Part shown: piece by piece, positions 25,793 through 34,659 of the stretch
Layout of the letters: the number at the start of each line of letters is the position of its first letter
How positions within the stretch are numbered: the stretch's first letter is position 1
NCBI RefSeq assembly: GCF_009192735.1
Contig: NZ_VTFU01000002.1
Span: forward strand, 620,001-684,000
Source of the DNA: Arthrobacter gandavensis
Lineage (GTDB): Bacteria > Actinomycetota > Actinomycetes > Actinomycetales > Micrococcaceae
Direction: 5' to 3'
DNA: 64,000 bases
Program-made: the position numbers and the translations under genes
Notes under the pieces: generated by a model
The model's database searches: none
The model's input: only the letters and a program-made list of their open reading frames with translations
What the model was told of the DNA's origin: nothing

Positions 25793-26512
25793 ATGGATTC
25801 CATGCCTTCTACCCCCGCTGCCGCTGCCGGTCCTGCTGCGGAGCGCCCAGCCGCTGCCGGTCCTGCTGCGGAGCGCCCAGCCGCTGCCGGTCCTGCTGCG
25901 GAGCGCCCAGCCGCTGCCGGTCCTGCCGCAGCCCGCCGCGGCCGCCCCGGATACGACCAGCAGTCCGTTCTGGCCATTGCCGTGGACGTGTTCAACAAGC
26001 ACGGCTACGAGGCCACTTCAATGGGCATCCTCGCCGAAAACCTCGGCATCACCAAGTCCGCCATTTACCACCATGTGCCGTCCAAGGGCGACCTGCTGCG
26101 GCTGGCTCTGGAGAATGCGCTGGGCGGATTGGAAGCGGTGCTCGACGACGCACGCTCCTCCAACGGGCCCGCGGACGCCCAGCTGGAGTTTGTGCTGCGC
26201 GGGACCATCCAGGTCCTTACCGAGCGGCTCCCCTTTGTGACGCTGCTGCTGCGCCTGCGCGGAAACACGGACATCGAGCGCGATGCGCTGGCCCGGCGCC
26301 GGGACTTTGACCACCGCGTTGCAGACCTGGTGCAGGCGGCCCAAGACGAGGGGACGCTCCGCGGCGACATTGACCAGCGGACCACCACGCGGCTGTTGTT
26401 CGGCACAATCAACTCGATCGTGGAGTGGTACCGGCCAGGCGGCCCCATCTCCCCGGACCAGCTGGCCAATGACATCATCTCGATGGTCTTCGACGGCCTC
26501 CACCACAGCTAA
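25793..26512 (+). CDS. paaR: TetR-family regulator, probable PaaR
   Basis: 239 residues. A TetR helix-turn-helix (AVDVFNKHGYEATSMGILAENLGITKSAIYHHVPSKGDLL) starts near residue 60, and the all-helical ligand domain follows. Its place after paaK and the shared TetR-type boxes at paaA, paaZ and the thiolase operon argue that it is PaaR, a repressor released by phenylacetyl-CoA; this is inference. The N-terminus is odd: an Ala/Pro-rich arm with 3.7 copies of the decapeptide GPAAERPAAA, from a near-perfect 30-bp DNA repeat. The start is uncertain (ATG 25793 or 25802); no good ribosome site is seen. Confidence 0.8.
   Translation: MDSMPSTPAAAAGPAAERPAAAGPAAERPAAAGPAAERPAAAGPAAARRGRPGYDQQSVLAIAVDVFNKHGYEATSMGILAENLGITKSAIYHHVPSKGDLLRLALENALGGLEAVLDDARSSNGPADAQLEFVLRGTIQVLTERLPFVTLLLRLRGNTDIERDALARRRDFDHRVADLVQAAQDEGTLRGDIDQRTTTRLLFGTINSIVEWYRPGGPISPDQLANDIISMVFDGLHHS
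25821..25935 (+). repeat. 30-bp minisatellite in the paaR 5' end
   Basis: Three identical 30-base copies (25821-25850, 25851-25880, 25881-25910) and a partial fourth that diverges after about 15 bases. The copies are identical even at third codon positions, which points to recent expansion. The unit is a multiple of three, so copy number can change without breaking the frame. Confidence 0.92.
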
Positions 26513-26538
26513 CGGCAAGATCCCCTGCACGGGAGGCC

Positions 26539-28125
26539 CTAGAACGGCGGCGGGTCCCCGCCGTAGTCGTCGTCGGCGCTGCCCGGCTGAGTGTCTGCGG
26601 CTGATCCCGTCCGGACCACATCCGATTGACTTGCCCGCAGAACCGGGGCAAGAGCCAGCTGTGGTTCGGTGCGGTACGTCCTTCCGCCCGGCGACGTCCA
26701 CTCGATGATCCCGGCCACCGGCTGGCACGCCTTCCAGAATCCCCGGGTCTTGAACATGTGGTGCCGCCGGCACAGATGTTCAAGGTTGTCATGATCCGTG
26801 ACGCCGCCCTGAGCCCAGGGTTTCGTGTGGTCAATCTCGGATATCACCGCACTGGACCGGCAGCCCGGAAAGCGGCAGGTTCCGTCCCGGGCTCTTAGCC
26901 AGCGCTGCAGTCCTGATGTAACTTTCCTCCGGCGCCCAACCCGCAGGATTTCTTCGGTGTTCGGATCCCTCTCCACGGGAGTCCACTTTGTTGCATCACG
27001 GGCCATCCGGCGGGCTGTTTGCGGGCTGATCGGCCCGTAGCCAACAAGCTCGGCGGGTTGGTCGTCCGCCCCGAAGAGGGTTTCGGCGTTAATCAGCACC
27101 AGGATCTCGGTGCGTGCCTTGGCGCGCGCGTTGGCTCCGGCGTCACCGGTGCCGGTGTCTCTGGCGTCACCGGTGCCGCCGGTGCCCGAGGGGCGGCCGA
27201 CACTGTTTAGCAGCAAATCCGAAAGGAGGTCTGCCCGCAGTTGGTCCATGGTGCGGGGATCGCCGTCGGCCTGTTCACCTCTGGCAGCTTTGCTCAGCTG
27301 GGTGAAAATCGTCTGTGCGTTCTCCGCCGGGAGGAAGGCCGACAGCCAGGACATTCCATCGTCGGCCGGTTCCAAACAGACCTTGCGCTTTTCAAACGCC
27401 GTCAACTGGCGCTCGACGATGCTCTGCGGATACTGGTTTTCCCGCAGCCGCCGCGCACGCACCCGGAACTGGGGCGGGGTGTGCCCCGCTGCGGCGTCCA
27501 GCAGTTTCGCTTCAAAGGCCGGAAGGTCTTCGGGTTCAACATCCTGGGACTGATCCAGTACCGTCTGCACGTGGCCGTAGCTGATCCCGCCGTGCTCAAG
27601 CCTGGCCAGGGTGGCGGAGTAGGCCCGGCAGAGCTTCCCCGCCTCGGACATCAGCCGCTGCCCGGTGGTTTCGGGCACAGTCAGGATCGTCGCTGCCTCC
27701 GATGCCGCAAGACTGAACACCATCCCGGCGTCAGGTTTTCCCGAGGGAAAGACCATCTCGTCCCGGTAAATGTTCTCCATCCGGTGCAGGACCTTGGCCT
27801 GCTGCGCCTGCGCCCACCGGATCAGGCAATCAATGCGGGCGAGTGCTGCACCGGCGGTCTCCTCATCCAGTCCGTCCGCGCCGGACAGAACCAATGTGCC
27901 GAAGAATCCGGCCGCTTCGTCGCGGGCAACAGAACCGTCCGAAGCAACAAAACCGCCCGAAGCAGGAGAACCGTTCGAGGCAGGAGAGCCTTCCAGAGCA
28001 GGAGAACCGTGCAGAGCAGAAGAGGAAGCGGTCCGGGTGGAAACGTCAGCATGGGAGTCGTCGGCAGCGGGAACCGGGACGGCGTGGAAGACCGAGCGGC
28101 CGGGAAAAGTCTTGTGCTGATCCAT
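26539..28125 (-). CDS. HNH endonuclease-like protein with DUF222
   Basis: 528 residues. A DUF222 region spans about 75-400 and a C-terminal HNH domain has CRFPGC, EIDHTKPWAQGG, NLEHLCRRHHMFK, with zinc Cys pair and HNH residues intact. Such proteins are common and often multi-copy in Actinobacteria; their biological role is unclear and nuclease action is presumed. Residues 35-70 hold five copies of a six-residue repeat (GSPASN/GSPASG type). It separates paaR from paaZ and converges with paaR at a 26-base gap. Confidence 0.85.
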   Translation of the reverse strand: MDQHKTFPGRSVFHAVPVPAADDSHADVSTRTASSSALHGSPALEGSPASNGSPASGGFVASDGSVARDEAAGFFGTLVLSGADGLDEETAGAALARIDCLIRWAQAQQAKVLHRMENIYRDEMVFPSGKPDAGMVFSLAASEAATILTVPETTGQRLMSEAGKLCRAYSATLARLEHGGISYGHVQTVLDQSQDVEPEDLPAFEAKLLDAAAGHTPPQFRVRARRLRENQYPQSIVERQLTAFEKRKVCLEPADDGMSWLSAFLPAENAQTIFTQLSKAARGEQADGDPRTMDQLRADLLSDLLLNSVGRPSGTGGTGDARDTGTGDAGANARAKARTEILVLINAETLFGADDQPAELVGYGPISPQTARRMARDATKWTPVERDPNTEEILRVGRRRKVTSGLQRWLRARDGTCRFPGCRSSAVISEIDHTKPWAQGGVTDHDNLEHLCRRHHMFKTRGFWKACQPVAGIIEWTSPGGRTYRTEPQLALAPVLRASQSDVVRTGSAADTQPGSADDDYGGDPPPF

Positions 28126-28275
28126 GCCTTCAGGCTTTCATCCGCCACTGACATTTCCGTCCTCAAAAAGAGCCAAAAATGGCCATCGGCGGACTAATAC
28201 TGCACCTTGGATACCCGTCTTTTGAGGCCGGCTACTTGCCTAAAAGAATGACCCCGATGCAAAGGGTGACCAAAG

Positions 28276-30366
28276 CTAGCTGCGCTTCACCACGAGGGTC
28301 AGCACGTCATAGGTGGCCACGACGTCGTCGTTCTGGTTGGTCAGCAGCGCATCCCAGGCCACTTCACCGTATTCGTCCGTTTCGCGGGGCGTAATTTTCT
28401 TGGCCGTCAGCGTGACCCTGATGGAGTCCCCGGCCGCTACCGGCGTGATGAACCGCAGGTTCTCCAACCCGTAGTTCGCCAGCACGGGACCCGGCGCGGG
28501 ATCCACAAACAGCCCGGCCGCCCAGGACAGCAGCAGGTAGCCGTGGGCCACGATCCCCGGGAAGAAGGGGTTGGCCTCGGCGGCTTCGGCGTTGGTGTGC
28601 GCGTAGAAGGTGTCCCCGGTGGTGTTAGCAAAGGCCTCGATGTCTGCCAGCGTGACTTCCCGCAGCTCCGACCGGACGGCGTCGCCGATCTTCAGCGCGG
28701 CAAGGTCCTTGCGGAAGGGATGCGTGGCGTCGAAGTTCCGGTCCGCGCCCGTGTGCCAGACGCCGGTCAGCGCAGTAAGCATGTTGGGCGAGCCCTGGAC
28801 TGCGGTGCGCTGCATGTGGTGCAGCACCGAGCGGATGCCGCCGAGTTCCTCACCGCCGCCGGCACGCCCCGGACCGCCGTGAACCAGATGCGGTACGGGC
28901 GATCCGTGGCCGGTGGAGGTCCGGGCGTCCTCACGGTTCAGGATCAGCACCCGGCCGTGGTGCCCTGCGATGCCGAGCGTCACCTTCCGCGCCGTGTCCG
29001 GATCATTGGTGCACACAGTGGCCACCAGCGAGCCGCCGCCCCTGGCGGCCAGGCGCACGGCGTCGTCAACCTCGTTGTAGCCGATAACCGAGGCCACGGG
29101 ACCGAATGCCTCCACCGAGTGCAGTGCATCCGCCTCGGCGTCATCCCAGGTCAACAGGATCGGGGCCAGGAAAGCGCCGTCGGCCGCGGCGCCGCGCATT
29201 CCATCAGCAAGGACCACTTCCGGATCTTGGAGCGAACCGTACGCAAGGTTGGCCCCGGCGTCGAGCAGTGCCTGAACTGAGGAACGCACGCCCTCGAGCT
29301 GCTCAACCGAGGCCAGCGCCCCCATGGTCACCCCGTCCGCGCGCGGATCACCCAGAACCACGCGCTCGTCGATGCGTTTCCCGGCGGCGGCCACGACGTC
29401 GTCCACCAGGGCAGCCGGCACGATCGCCCGCCGAATGCTTGTGCACTTCTGCCCTGCCTTCACGGTGATCTCGGTGACCAGGGATTTTACGAACGCTTCG
29501 AACTCCGGGGTGCCGGGGACAGCATCGGGACCGAGGATGGCCGCGTTCAGCGAGTCAGTCTCGCAGGTGAAGCGGACACCACCCTCCGCCACGTTCGGAT
29601 GGGCCTTGAGCCGCTCGGCGGTGGACGCCGAACCGGTGAAGGACACATAGTCGCGGTAGTCTAAATGATCCAGCAGATCGCGGGCGGAGCCGGAAATCAG
29701 CTGCACTGAACCGGCGGGGAGAATCCTGGAATCCACGATTAGCCGCACCGCGGCCGCGGCCAGATAGCCGGTGGGTGTGGCCGGCTTGACGATGCTCGGC
29801 AGCCCCGCAATAAACGCCGGTGCGAGCTTCTCCAGCATGCCCCAGACCGGAAAGTTGAAGGCGTTGATCTGCACGGCCACCCCGGGCAGGGACGTATAAA
29901 TGTGCTCGCCGATGAAGGACCCGTCCCTGGACAGCGGCTCGGTTGGACCGTCCACCAGCACGGTGGAGTTAGGCAGCTCGCGGCGGCCCTTCGATCCAAA
30001 GGTGAACAGCACGCCGATGCCGCCGTCGATGTCCACCAGCGAATCCGCGCGGGTGGCGCCACTGCGGGCGGAAATCTCATACAGCTCGTCGCGGTGGGCA
30101 TTCAGATAGGCCGCGAGTTCCTTCAGCTTCAGGGCACGCTGGTGGAAAGTGAGCTGCTGCAGTCCGGCGCGGCCAACGGTGCGGGCGTGTTCGACGGCGG
30201 CGGCAAGGTCCAGTCCTGCGGTACTGACCAGCGCCAGCGTTTCTCCGGTGCTGGCATCACGGACTTCGGCCGGTTCCGCGTCCTTGGACCCGGATGGGTC
30301 CGGAGTCCACCACGAGTCACGGACGTAACTGGGGACAAACTGAACGTCTACGGCGGTTGAGGTCAT
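28276..30366 (-). CDS. paaZ: Bifunctional oxepin-CoA hydrolase / semialdehyde dehydrogenase PaaZ
   Basis: 696 residues, the full PaaZ length. The aldehyde dehydrogenase domain has catalytic Cys308 (GQKCTSIRRA) and Glu269 (FTCETDSLNA). The C-terminal MaoC hydratase domain has Asp585 and His590 (GDTFYAH) and PFFPGIVAHGYLLLSW. It opens the oxepin ring and oxidises the resulting aldehyde to 3-oxo-5,6-dehydrosuberyl-CoA. It is a single gene with its own promoter region and the best-preserved PaaR-like box, about 138 bases upstream. Confidence 0.95.
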   Translation of the reverse strand: MTSTAVDVQFVPSYVRDSWWTPDPSGSKDAEPAEVRDASTGETLALVSTAGLDLAAAVEHARTVGRAGLQQLTFHQRALKLKELAAYLNAHRDELYEISARSGATRADSLVDIDGGIGVLFTFGSKGRRELPNSTVLVDGPTEPLSRDGSFIGEHIYTSLPGVAVQINAFNFPVWGMLEKLAPAFIAGLPSIVKPATPTGYLAAAAVRLIVDSRILPAGSVQLISGSARDLLDHLDYRDYVSFTGSASTAERLKAHPNVAEGGVRFTCETDSLNAAILGPDAVPGTPEFEAFVKSLVTEITVKAGQKCTSIRRAIVPAALVDDVVAAAGKRIDERVVLGDPRADGVTMGALASVEQLEGVRSSVQALLDAGANLAYGSLQDPEVVLADGMRGAAADGAFLAPILLTWDDAEADALHSVEAFGPVASVIGYNEVDDAVRLAARGGGSLVATVCTNDPDTARKVTLGIAGHHGRVLILNREDARTSTGHGSPVPHLVHGGPGRAGGGEELGGIRSVLHHMQRTAVQGSPNMLTALTGVWHTGADRNFDATHPFRKDLAALKIGDAVRSELREVTLADIEAFANTTGDTFYAHTNAEAAEANPFFPGIVAHGYLLLSWAAGLFVDPAPGPVLANYGLENLRFITPVAAGDSIRVTLTAKKITPRETDEYGEVAWDALLTNQNDDVVATYDVLTLVVKRS

Positions 30367-30691
30367 CTTTGACTGGCCCTTTCACAACGTTTGATCCGGC
30401 CGGAAGGACGGCCCCGTCCAGACAGCCGCAGGCACTGCCGGGACGGTGACACCAGAGTGACACCAGCCGCGCCGGGAGCGATACCGGAGGGGTACTGCTG
30501 CATAACTGACCGGACGGTCGGTAATACGCATCAGGCTACAGGAGGATATGCCGCCGCACACCCCTGCCCGGCAAGAACACTTCTGCGGCAATCCACCGGG
30601 AATCTACCCGTTTCCGGGATGTGTGTCTCCACTGGGACAACATCGCAGGACTAGGGTTTGAGCGAGTATCCGGACTCGACGAGGAGCGACC
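30367..30691. other. Divergent intergenic region paaZ / SGNH hydrolase
   Basis: 325 bases without a gene. It holds the PaaR-like operator at 30505-30524 and, near its right end, a TAGGGT element (30652-30657) that may be the -10 box of the SGNH hydrolase gene. I see no small ORF with a ribosome site and no strong hairpin in the remainder. Confidence 0.5.
30505..30524. promoter_or_regulatory. Candidate PaaR operator at paaZ
   Basis: ACTGACCGGACGGTCGGTAA. Both halves and the central CG match the PaaR motif published for Corynebacterium glutamicum as I recall it (ACTNACCG, two bases, CG, two bases, CGGTNAGT), apart from the last bases. It is the best match in the window. Confidence 0.68.
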
Positions 30692-31774
30692 ATGCGGAAA
30701 CATGAACCCCCAACAACCGATGGATCCAGTCCCGGACAAGTCGCGCCTCCGCGGCTGCGCCGGACCGGTTTCGTCGTAGCGTTGACCCTCGGCCTCACCG
30801 GCTTCCTGGCCGGCGTGGCGGCACCCGCCGGCGCCTCCCCAGTGACGGTCAGCGCCGCGGACCAGCAGGCCTGGCCCGACGGCGGTGGTCGCGGCGGGGG
30901 CGGGCATGGCGGTGGTGGGCATGGCGGCGGTCACGGAGGCGGCTGGGGCGGCGGGCACGGCGCCGGCTGGGGCGGTGGTCACGGTGGCGGGCGGGATCGG
31001 ACAGTCGATTACGTGGCGTTCGGTGACTCCTACGCTTCAGGCTACGGCGGCGGCCCTGTCCTGGACGCCTGTGGCCGCACGGCCGAGGGATATCCCACCT
31101 TGTTGGATGCCCTCCCTCGCGTGGAACTGGACAGCTTCCAGGCCTGCGCCGGGGCCACAGCGCTCACCACCGAGCCTGCTCCCCCTGCCGGACCCGTGGA
31201 CCTGCCCGAGCAAATATCCGCCGCTGTCTCAGCCGATCTGCTGAACCGTCAAACCGATCTGGTCACGGTGACGATCAGCGGCAACGACGTGCAGTTCGGC
31301 TCCGTAGTGGCCGCCTGTTTGGGACCGGTCCTGCCGGAAACGTGTGCCCCGGCCCTTGCCGCGGCCCAAAACTTTGCCGAGACCGCCGTCGTGCCCCAGC
31401 TTCAGGCCAGCTTCGCCGCGATTCGGGAGGCCGCGCCACGGGCCGAACTCGTAGTGGCCGGCTATCCGCACCTGTTTGATGGGACCGCCCCCGGGGCCTT
31501 GAGCGTTGAAGCTCAGAACCTGTTCAATGCCGGCACCGATGATCTCAACGCCCTGCTCGCGCAGCAGGTTGGCGACGGCACGTTTGTGGATGTCACTGAG
31601 GTGTTTTCCGGCCACGGCATTGGATCCAGCGATTCCTGGATCCTCCCCCTGGACGCGTCCTTTGCCCTGCACCCCACCGCTGCCGGCTACCGTGAGGGTT
31701 ATCTGGCGGCCATTACAGAGAGCGTTGAACTGCTAAACAAGGACGGGCATGAGGGCTGCCGGGGACGACGCTGA
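30692..31774 (+). CDS. Secreted SGNH/GDSL hydrolase with Gly-His linker
   Basis: 360 residues. A signal peptide (RLRRTGFVVALTLGLTGFLAG ... AGAS) is followed by an unusual Gly-rich region (about 64-100) with five His and two Trp in a GGGHGGG pattern. The SGNH domain then has GDSYASG (nucleophile Ser113), SGND (197-199) and the catalytic His327 in LHPTAAGY. Such enzymes are extracellular esterases or lipases; the substrate is unknown. The Gly-His linker could bind metal ions. GAGGAG lies 5-6 bases before the ATG. Confidence 0.87.
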   Translation: MRKHEPPTTDGSSPGQVAPPRLRRTGFVVALTLGLTGFLAGVAAPAGASPVTVSAADQQAWPDGGGRGGGGHGGGGHGGGHGGGWGGGHGAGWGGGHGGGRDRTVDYVAFGDSYASGYGGGPVLDACGRTAEGYPTLLDALPRVELDSFQACAGATALTTEPAPPAGPVDLPEQISAAVSADLLNRQTDLVTVTISGNDVQFGSVVAACLGPVLPETCAPALAAAQNFAETAVVPQLQASFAAIREAAPRAELVVAGYPHLFDGTAPGALSVEAQNLFNAGTDDLNALLAQQVGDGTFVDVTEVFSGHGIGSSDSWILPLDASFALHPTAAGYREGYLAAITESVELLNKDGHEGCRGRR

Positions 31775-31804
31775 CGGACCGCAGCTTCGTCCCGGCGGGA
31801 GCGG

Positions 31805-32884
31805 CTATTCCCCGGCCGGGACCGTCAGCACCTCGGCCAGGTCAAACTTCACCGGTTCCTCCAGCTGATCATAGGTGCAGGACTCAGGTGACCGGTCCGG
31901 CCGCCAGCGCAGGAACTGGGCGGTGTGCCGGAAGCGTTCGCCTTCCATGTGGTCGTACTTGACCTCCACCACCCGTTCGGGACGCAGCGGCACGAAGGAC
32001 AGGTCCTTATCCCCGCTCCAGCGGCTGCCCTCAGAATTGCGCGGGGTGCGCGTTCCGGCGTCCTGCTTGTCCGCCGTCCATGGGTGATCCGCGGAGTCTG
32101 AGATGAGCGGCTGCAGTTCCTCGAAAAGTTCCCGCCGCCGGGCCATGCTGAAGGCGCCGGCAACGCCAACGTTGGTGAGGTCGCCGTCGTCGTTGTAAAT
32201 GCCCAGCAGCAGTGACCCCACGGCGTCGGGACCGCTCTTGTGCACCCGGTAGCCGGCCAGCACGCAGTCCGCGGTCCGCTCATGCTTGTACTTGGCCATG
32301 GTCCGCTTGCCGGGCTGATAGACGTCCCCGAGGGGCTTGGCCACAATTCCGTCCAGACCGGCACCCTCGAACTCACCGAACCAGCGCTGCGCGGTCGCCG
32401 GATCGGTGGTGGCGGCCGTGAGGTACACCGGCGCCTGCGCTCCGGCCAGAGCCTCTGCCAGCGCTGCGCGGCGTTCCGCATACGACCGGCCCAGGTAGCT
32501 GTCGCCGCCGAGGGCCAGCAGGTCAAAGGCCACGAAGGCCGCCGGAGTCTGCTCCGCGAGCAGTTTCACCCGGCTGGCCGCGGGATGGATGCGCTGCTGC
32601 AGCACTTCGAAGTCCAGACGTTCGCCGGAGGCGCTGATCAGGATAATCTCGCCGTCCACCACGCAGCGCTCGGGCAGGTTGTCCTTGAGCGACTGAACGA
32701 GCTCGGGAAAGTAGCGTGTCATTGGTTTTTCGTTGCGGCTGCCGATCTCCAGCTCATTCCCGTCCCGGAAAATAATGGAACGGAAGCCGTCCCATTTGGG
32801 CTCGTAGGAATACTCTCCCTCTGGCAGCGAGGTGACGGCTTTGGCCAGCATGGGGGCCACGGGCGGCGGGACCGGAAGTTTCAT
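31805..32884 (-). CDS. ligC: ATP-dependent DNA ligase, LigC-like
   Basis: 359 residues. The adenylation motif EPKWDGFR places the nucleophile at Lys30. Other ligase motifs are SRNEKPMTRYFPE, VVDGEI, FVAFDLLAL, DGIVAKPL and TMAKYKHERTADCV. An OB-fold domain follows. The length and lack of fused polymerase or nuclease domains fit LigC, the stand-alone ligase linked to repair in Mycobacterium. ATG 32884 is chosen because family members begin at this point; the ribosome site is weak. The hydrolase gene lies 10 bases upstream. Confidence 0.88.
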   Translation of the reverse strand: MKLPVPPPVAPMLAKAVTSLPEGEYSYEPKWDGFRSIIFRDGNELEIGSRNEKPMTRYFPELVQSLKDNLPERCVVDGEIILISASGERLDFEVLQQRIHPAASRVKLLAEQTPAAFVAFDLLALGGDSYLGRSYAERRAALAEALAGAQAPVYLTAATTDPATAQRWFGEFEGAGLDGIVAKPLGDVYQPGKRTMAKYKHERTADCVLAGYRVHKSGPDAVGSLLLGIYNDDGDLTNVGVAGAFSMARRRELFEELQPLISDSADHPWTADKQDAGTRTPRNSEGSRWSGDKDLSFVPLRPERVVEVKYDHMEGERFRHTAQFLRWRPDRSPESCTYDQLEEPVKFDLAEVLTVPAGE

Positions 32885-32894
32885 GCGCCCATTC

Positions 32895-33446
32895 TTACCC
32901 GGAGAAGACGGCTGCGCCCAGTCCGGCGGCAAACGCGGTCAGCAAGTTCCGTCCCTGCTGCCAGTCCCCCACGCCGCTCTCATCGTTGATGTGCGCCAGT
33001 GCGCCGGCGTCGACCAGCGGAACACCCCACGCCCCGGCCAGCAGCCGCGCTCCCGGCAGGGTGCAGTACGGATCATTTTCGCTGGCCACCAGGAGCCCGG
33101 GCACCGGGAGCGGCTGAAGCCGCGGATCCCGGAAGGAACCGGCGGTGTCGGGAAACGCCGGTTCGGCCGGGTCCGGCGGCGCGACCAGCAGCACGCCGCG
33201 GGCACCGCCGGGATTGCGCAGCAGCCATTCAGCGGAGGCCAGGCAGCCCAGGCTGTGGGCCACCAGAATGGTGTCGCCGCCGCGGCGGCCGGCGGCGTCG
33301 TCGAGCGCCTCCAGCCAATTCTCCAGGTTCGGGTCATCCCAGGACGACGGCGAAATCCGGGACATGTCCGGGCTGCCGTCCTGCCAGAGGCTCTGCCAGT
33401 GCGCGTCATTGGAACCGCCAATGCCGGGGACCATGGTCAGGTGCAT
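32895..33446 (-). CDS. RBBP9/YdeN-type alpha/beta hydrolase
   Basis: 183 residues. The fold starts with VPGIGGSNDAHWQ, has the nucleophile elbow AHSLGC (Ser), an acid in VASENDPYC, and a histidine in GALAHIN. This is the short serine-hydrolase family typified by RBBP9 and YdeN; the substrate is unknown. ATG 33446 has GGAAGG about 10 bases upstream. It is the first gene of a pair with the DNA ligase. It is divergent from the LLM flavin enzyme. Confidence 0.83.
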   Translation of the reverse strand: MHLTMVPGIGGSNDAHWQSLWQDGSPDMSRISPSSWDDPNLENWLEALDDAAGRRGGDTILVAHSLGCLASAEWLLRNPGGARGVLLVAPPDPAEPAFPDTAGSFRDPRLQPLPVPGLLVASENDPYCTLPGARLLAGAWGVPLVDAGALAHINDESGVGDWQQGRNLLTAFAAGLGAAVFSG

Positions 33447-33555
33447 GCTGTTGCCGCCTTCCTTCGCCGCGCATCCGGCCCGTGCCGGATCCGGACTGCT
33501 AATTCGCGATGCTTTTTGGGGAATATCTCTCCGGGAACCGGCGCTGTGCCTGAAC

Positions 33556-34575
33556 ATGAAGAACATCGGTTTCCTGTCCTTTGGACATTACCGGGATGTG
33601 CAGGGATCCTTTGTCCGCACTGCCCGTGACGCGCTCCTGCAGACCATTGACCTGGCGGTGGCTGCGGAGGAACTCGGAGTCAACGGAGCCTATCTCCGGG
33701 TGCACCATTTCGCACCGCAGTTCGCGGCCCCGTTCCCGCTGCTTTCGGCGATGGCGGCACGGACGAGCACGCTGGAGCTGGGCACCGCGGTGATCGACAT
33801 GCGGTATGAAAATCCCCTCTACATGGCCGAGGAAGCCGCTGCCGCGGACCTGATCAGCGGCGGGCGGCTGCAGCTGGGCCTGAGCCGGGGATCCCCTGAA
33901 CCTGCCCTGCGCGGCTATGAGGCCTTCGGTTACGTTCCGGCCGACGGGAACACCGACGCAGATGAAGCACGCAAACACACTCTCGTGTTCCGTGCCGCCA
34001 TCGCCGGCGCCGGCCTTGCCCCTGCCGATCCGGTCATGACGGGCACCTCCGGAACGCTGTCCGTGGAACCCCAATCGCCAGGACTCAGCAGCCGGATCTG
34101 GTGGGGTTCGGGCACGCGGGCCACGGCCAGGTGGACGGGGCAGCAGGGCATGAACCTGATGAGCTCCACCCTGCTGACCGAGGACACCGGGGTGCCCTTT
34201 GACCAGCTGCAGGCCGAGCAGATAGCGCTGTACCGCTCGGCGTGGGCCGAATCAGGACATGAGGGGACACCCCGTGTCTCCGTGAGCCGCAGCGTCATTC
34301 CGCTGGTGACCGACGACGACCGGCGGTACTTCGGACTCCGCGCCCTGGCCGACACCCGGGATCAGGTGGGCACGCTGGACGGCGGGCTGGCCCGCTTCGG
34401 CAAGAGCTACATCGGGGAACCGGATGTGATCGCCGAACAGCTCGCCGGCGACGCCGCGGTGCAGGACGCCGACACCGTGCTGATCACCGTGCCCAACCAG
34501 CTGGGCGTGGACTACAACACGCAGCTGCTGGAAAACATCATGAAGCACGTTGCTCCGGCAGCCGGCTGGCGCTAA
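33556..34575 (+). CDS. LLM-class flavin-dependent oxidoreductase
   Basis: 339 residues, bacterial luciferase-like barrel. It opens with the typical MKNIGFLSFGHY strand and contains GAYLRVHHFAPQFA, LELGTAVIDMRYENPLYMAEEAAAADLISGGR and LGLSRGSPE. These enzymes use reduced FMN or F420 to oxidise diverse substrates; none can be named here. The open frame upstream to 33145 is the shadow of the divergent hydrolase and is not used. Confidence 0.85.
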   Translation: MKNIGFLSFGHYRDVQGSFVRTARDALLQTIDLAVAAEELGVNGAYLRVHHFAPQFAAPFPLLSAMAARTSTLELGTAVIDMRYENPLYMAEEAAAADLISGGRLQLGLSRGSPEPALRGYEAFGYVPADGNTDADEARKHTLVFRAAIAGAGLAPADPVMTGTSGTLSVEPQSPGLSSRIWWGSGTRATARWTGQQGMNLMSSTLLTEDTGVPFDQLQAEQIALYRSAWAESGHEGTPRVSVSRSVIPLVTDDDRRYFGLRALADTRDQVGTLDGGLARFGKSYIGEPDVIAEQLAGDAAVQDADTVLITVPNQLGVDYNTQLLENIMKHVAPAAGWR

Positions 34576-34605
34576 TTGGCCGAGCTGGCTGCGGGCCAAG
34601 ACGAC

Positions 34606-34644
34606 GACGGCGGCGCCCCCTCTCCGGAAGGAGGCACCGCCGTC
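34606..34644. terminator. Convergent terminator hairpin
   Basis: GACGGCGGCGCC pairs with GGCACCGCCGTC (one mismatch) around an 11-base stretch that extends the stem (CCT/AGG). It lies between the convergent LLM oxidoreductase and alcohol dehydrogenase genes. There is no long T-run, so a bidirectional role is inferred. Confidence 0.5.
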
Positions 34645-34659
34645 GGCCCTGCCGGGTTG

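Noticed and set aside
33145-33555. N-terminal extension of the LLM oxidoreductase
   Set aside because: It is the shadow of the divergent alpha/beta hydrolase; family members begin at MKNIGFL.
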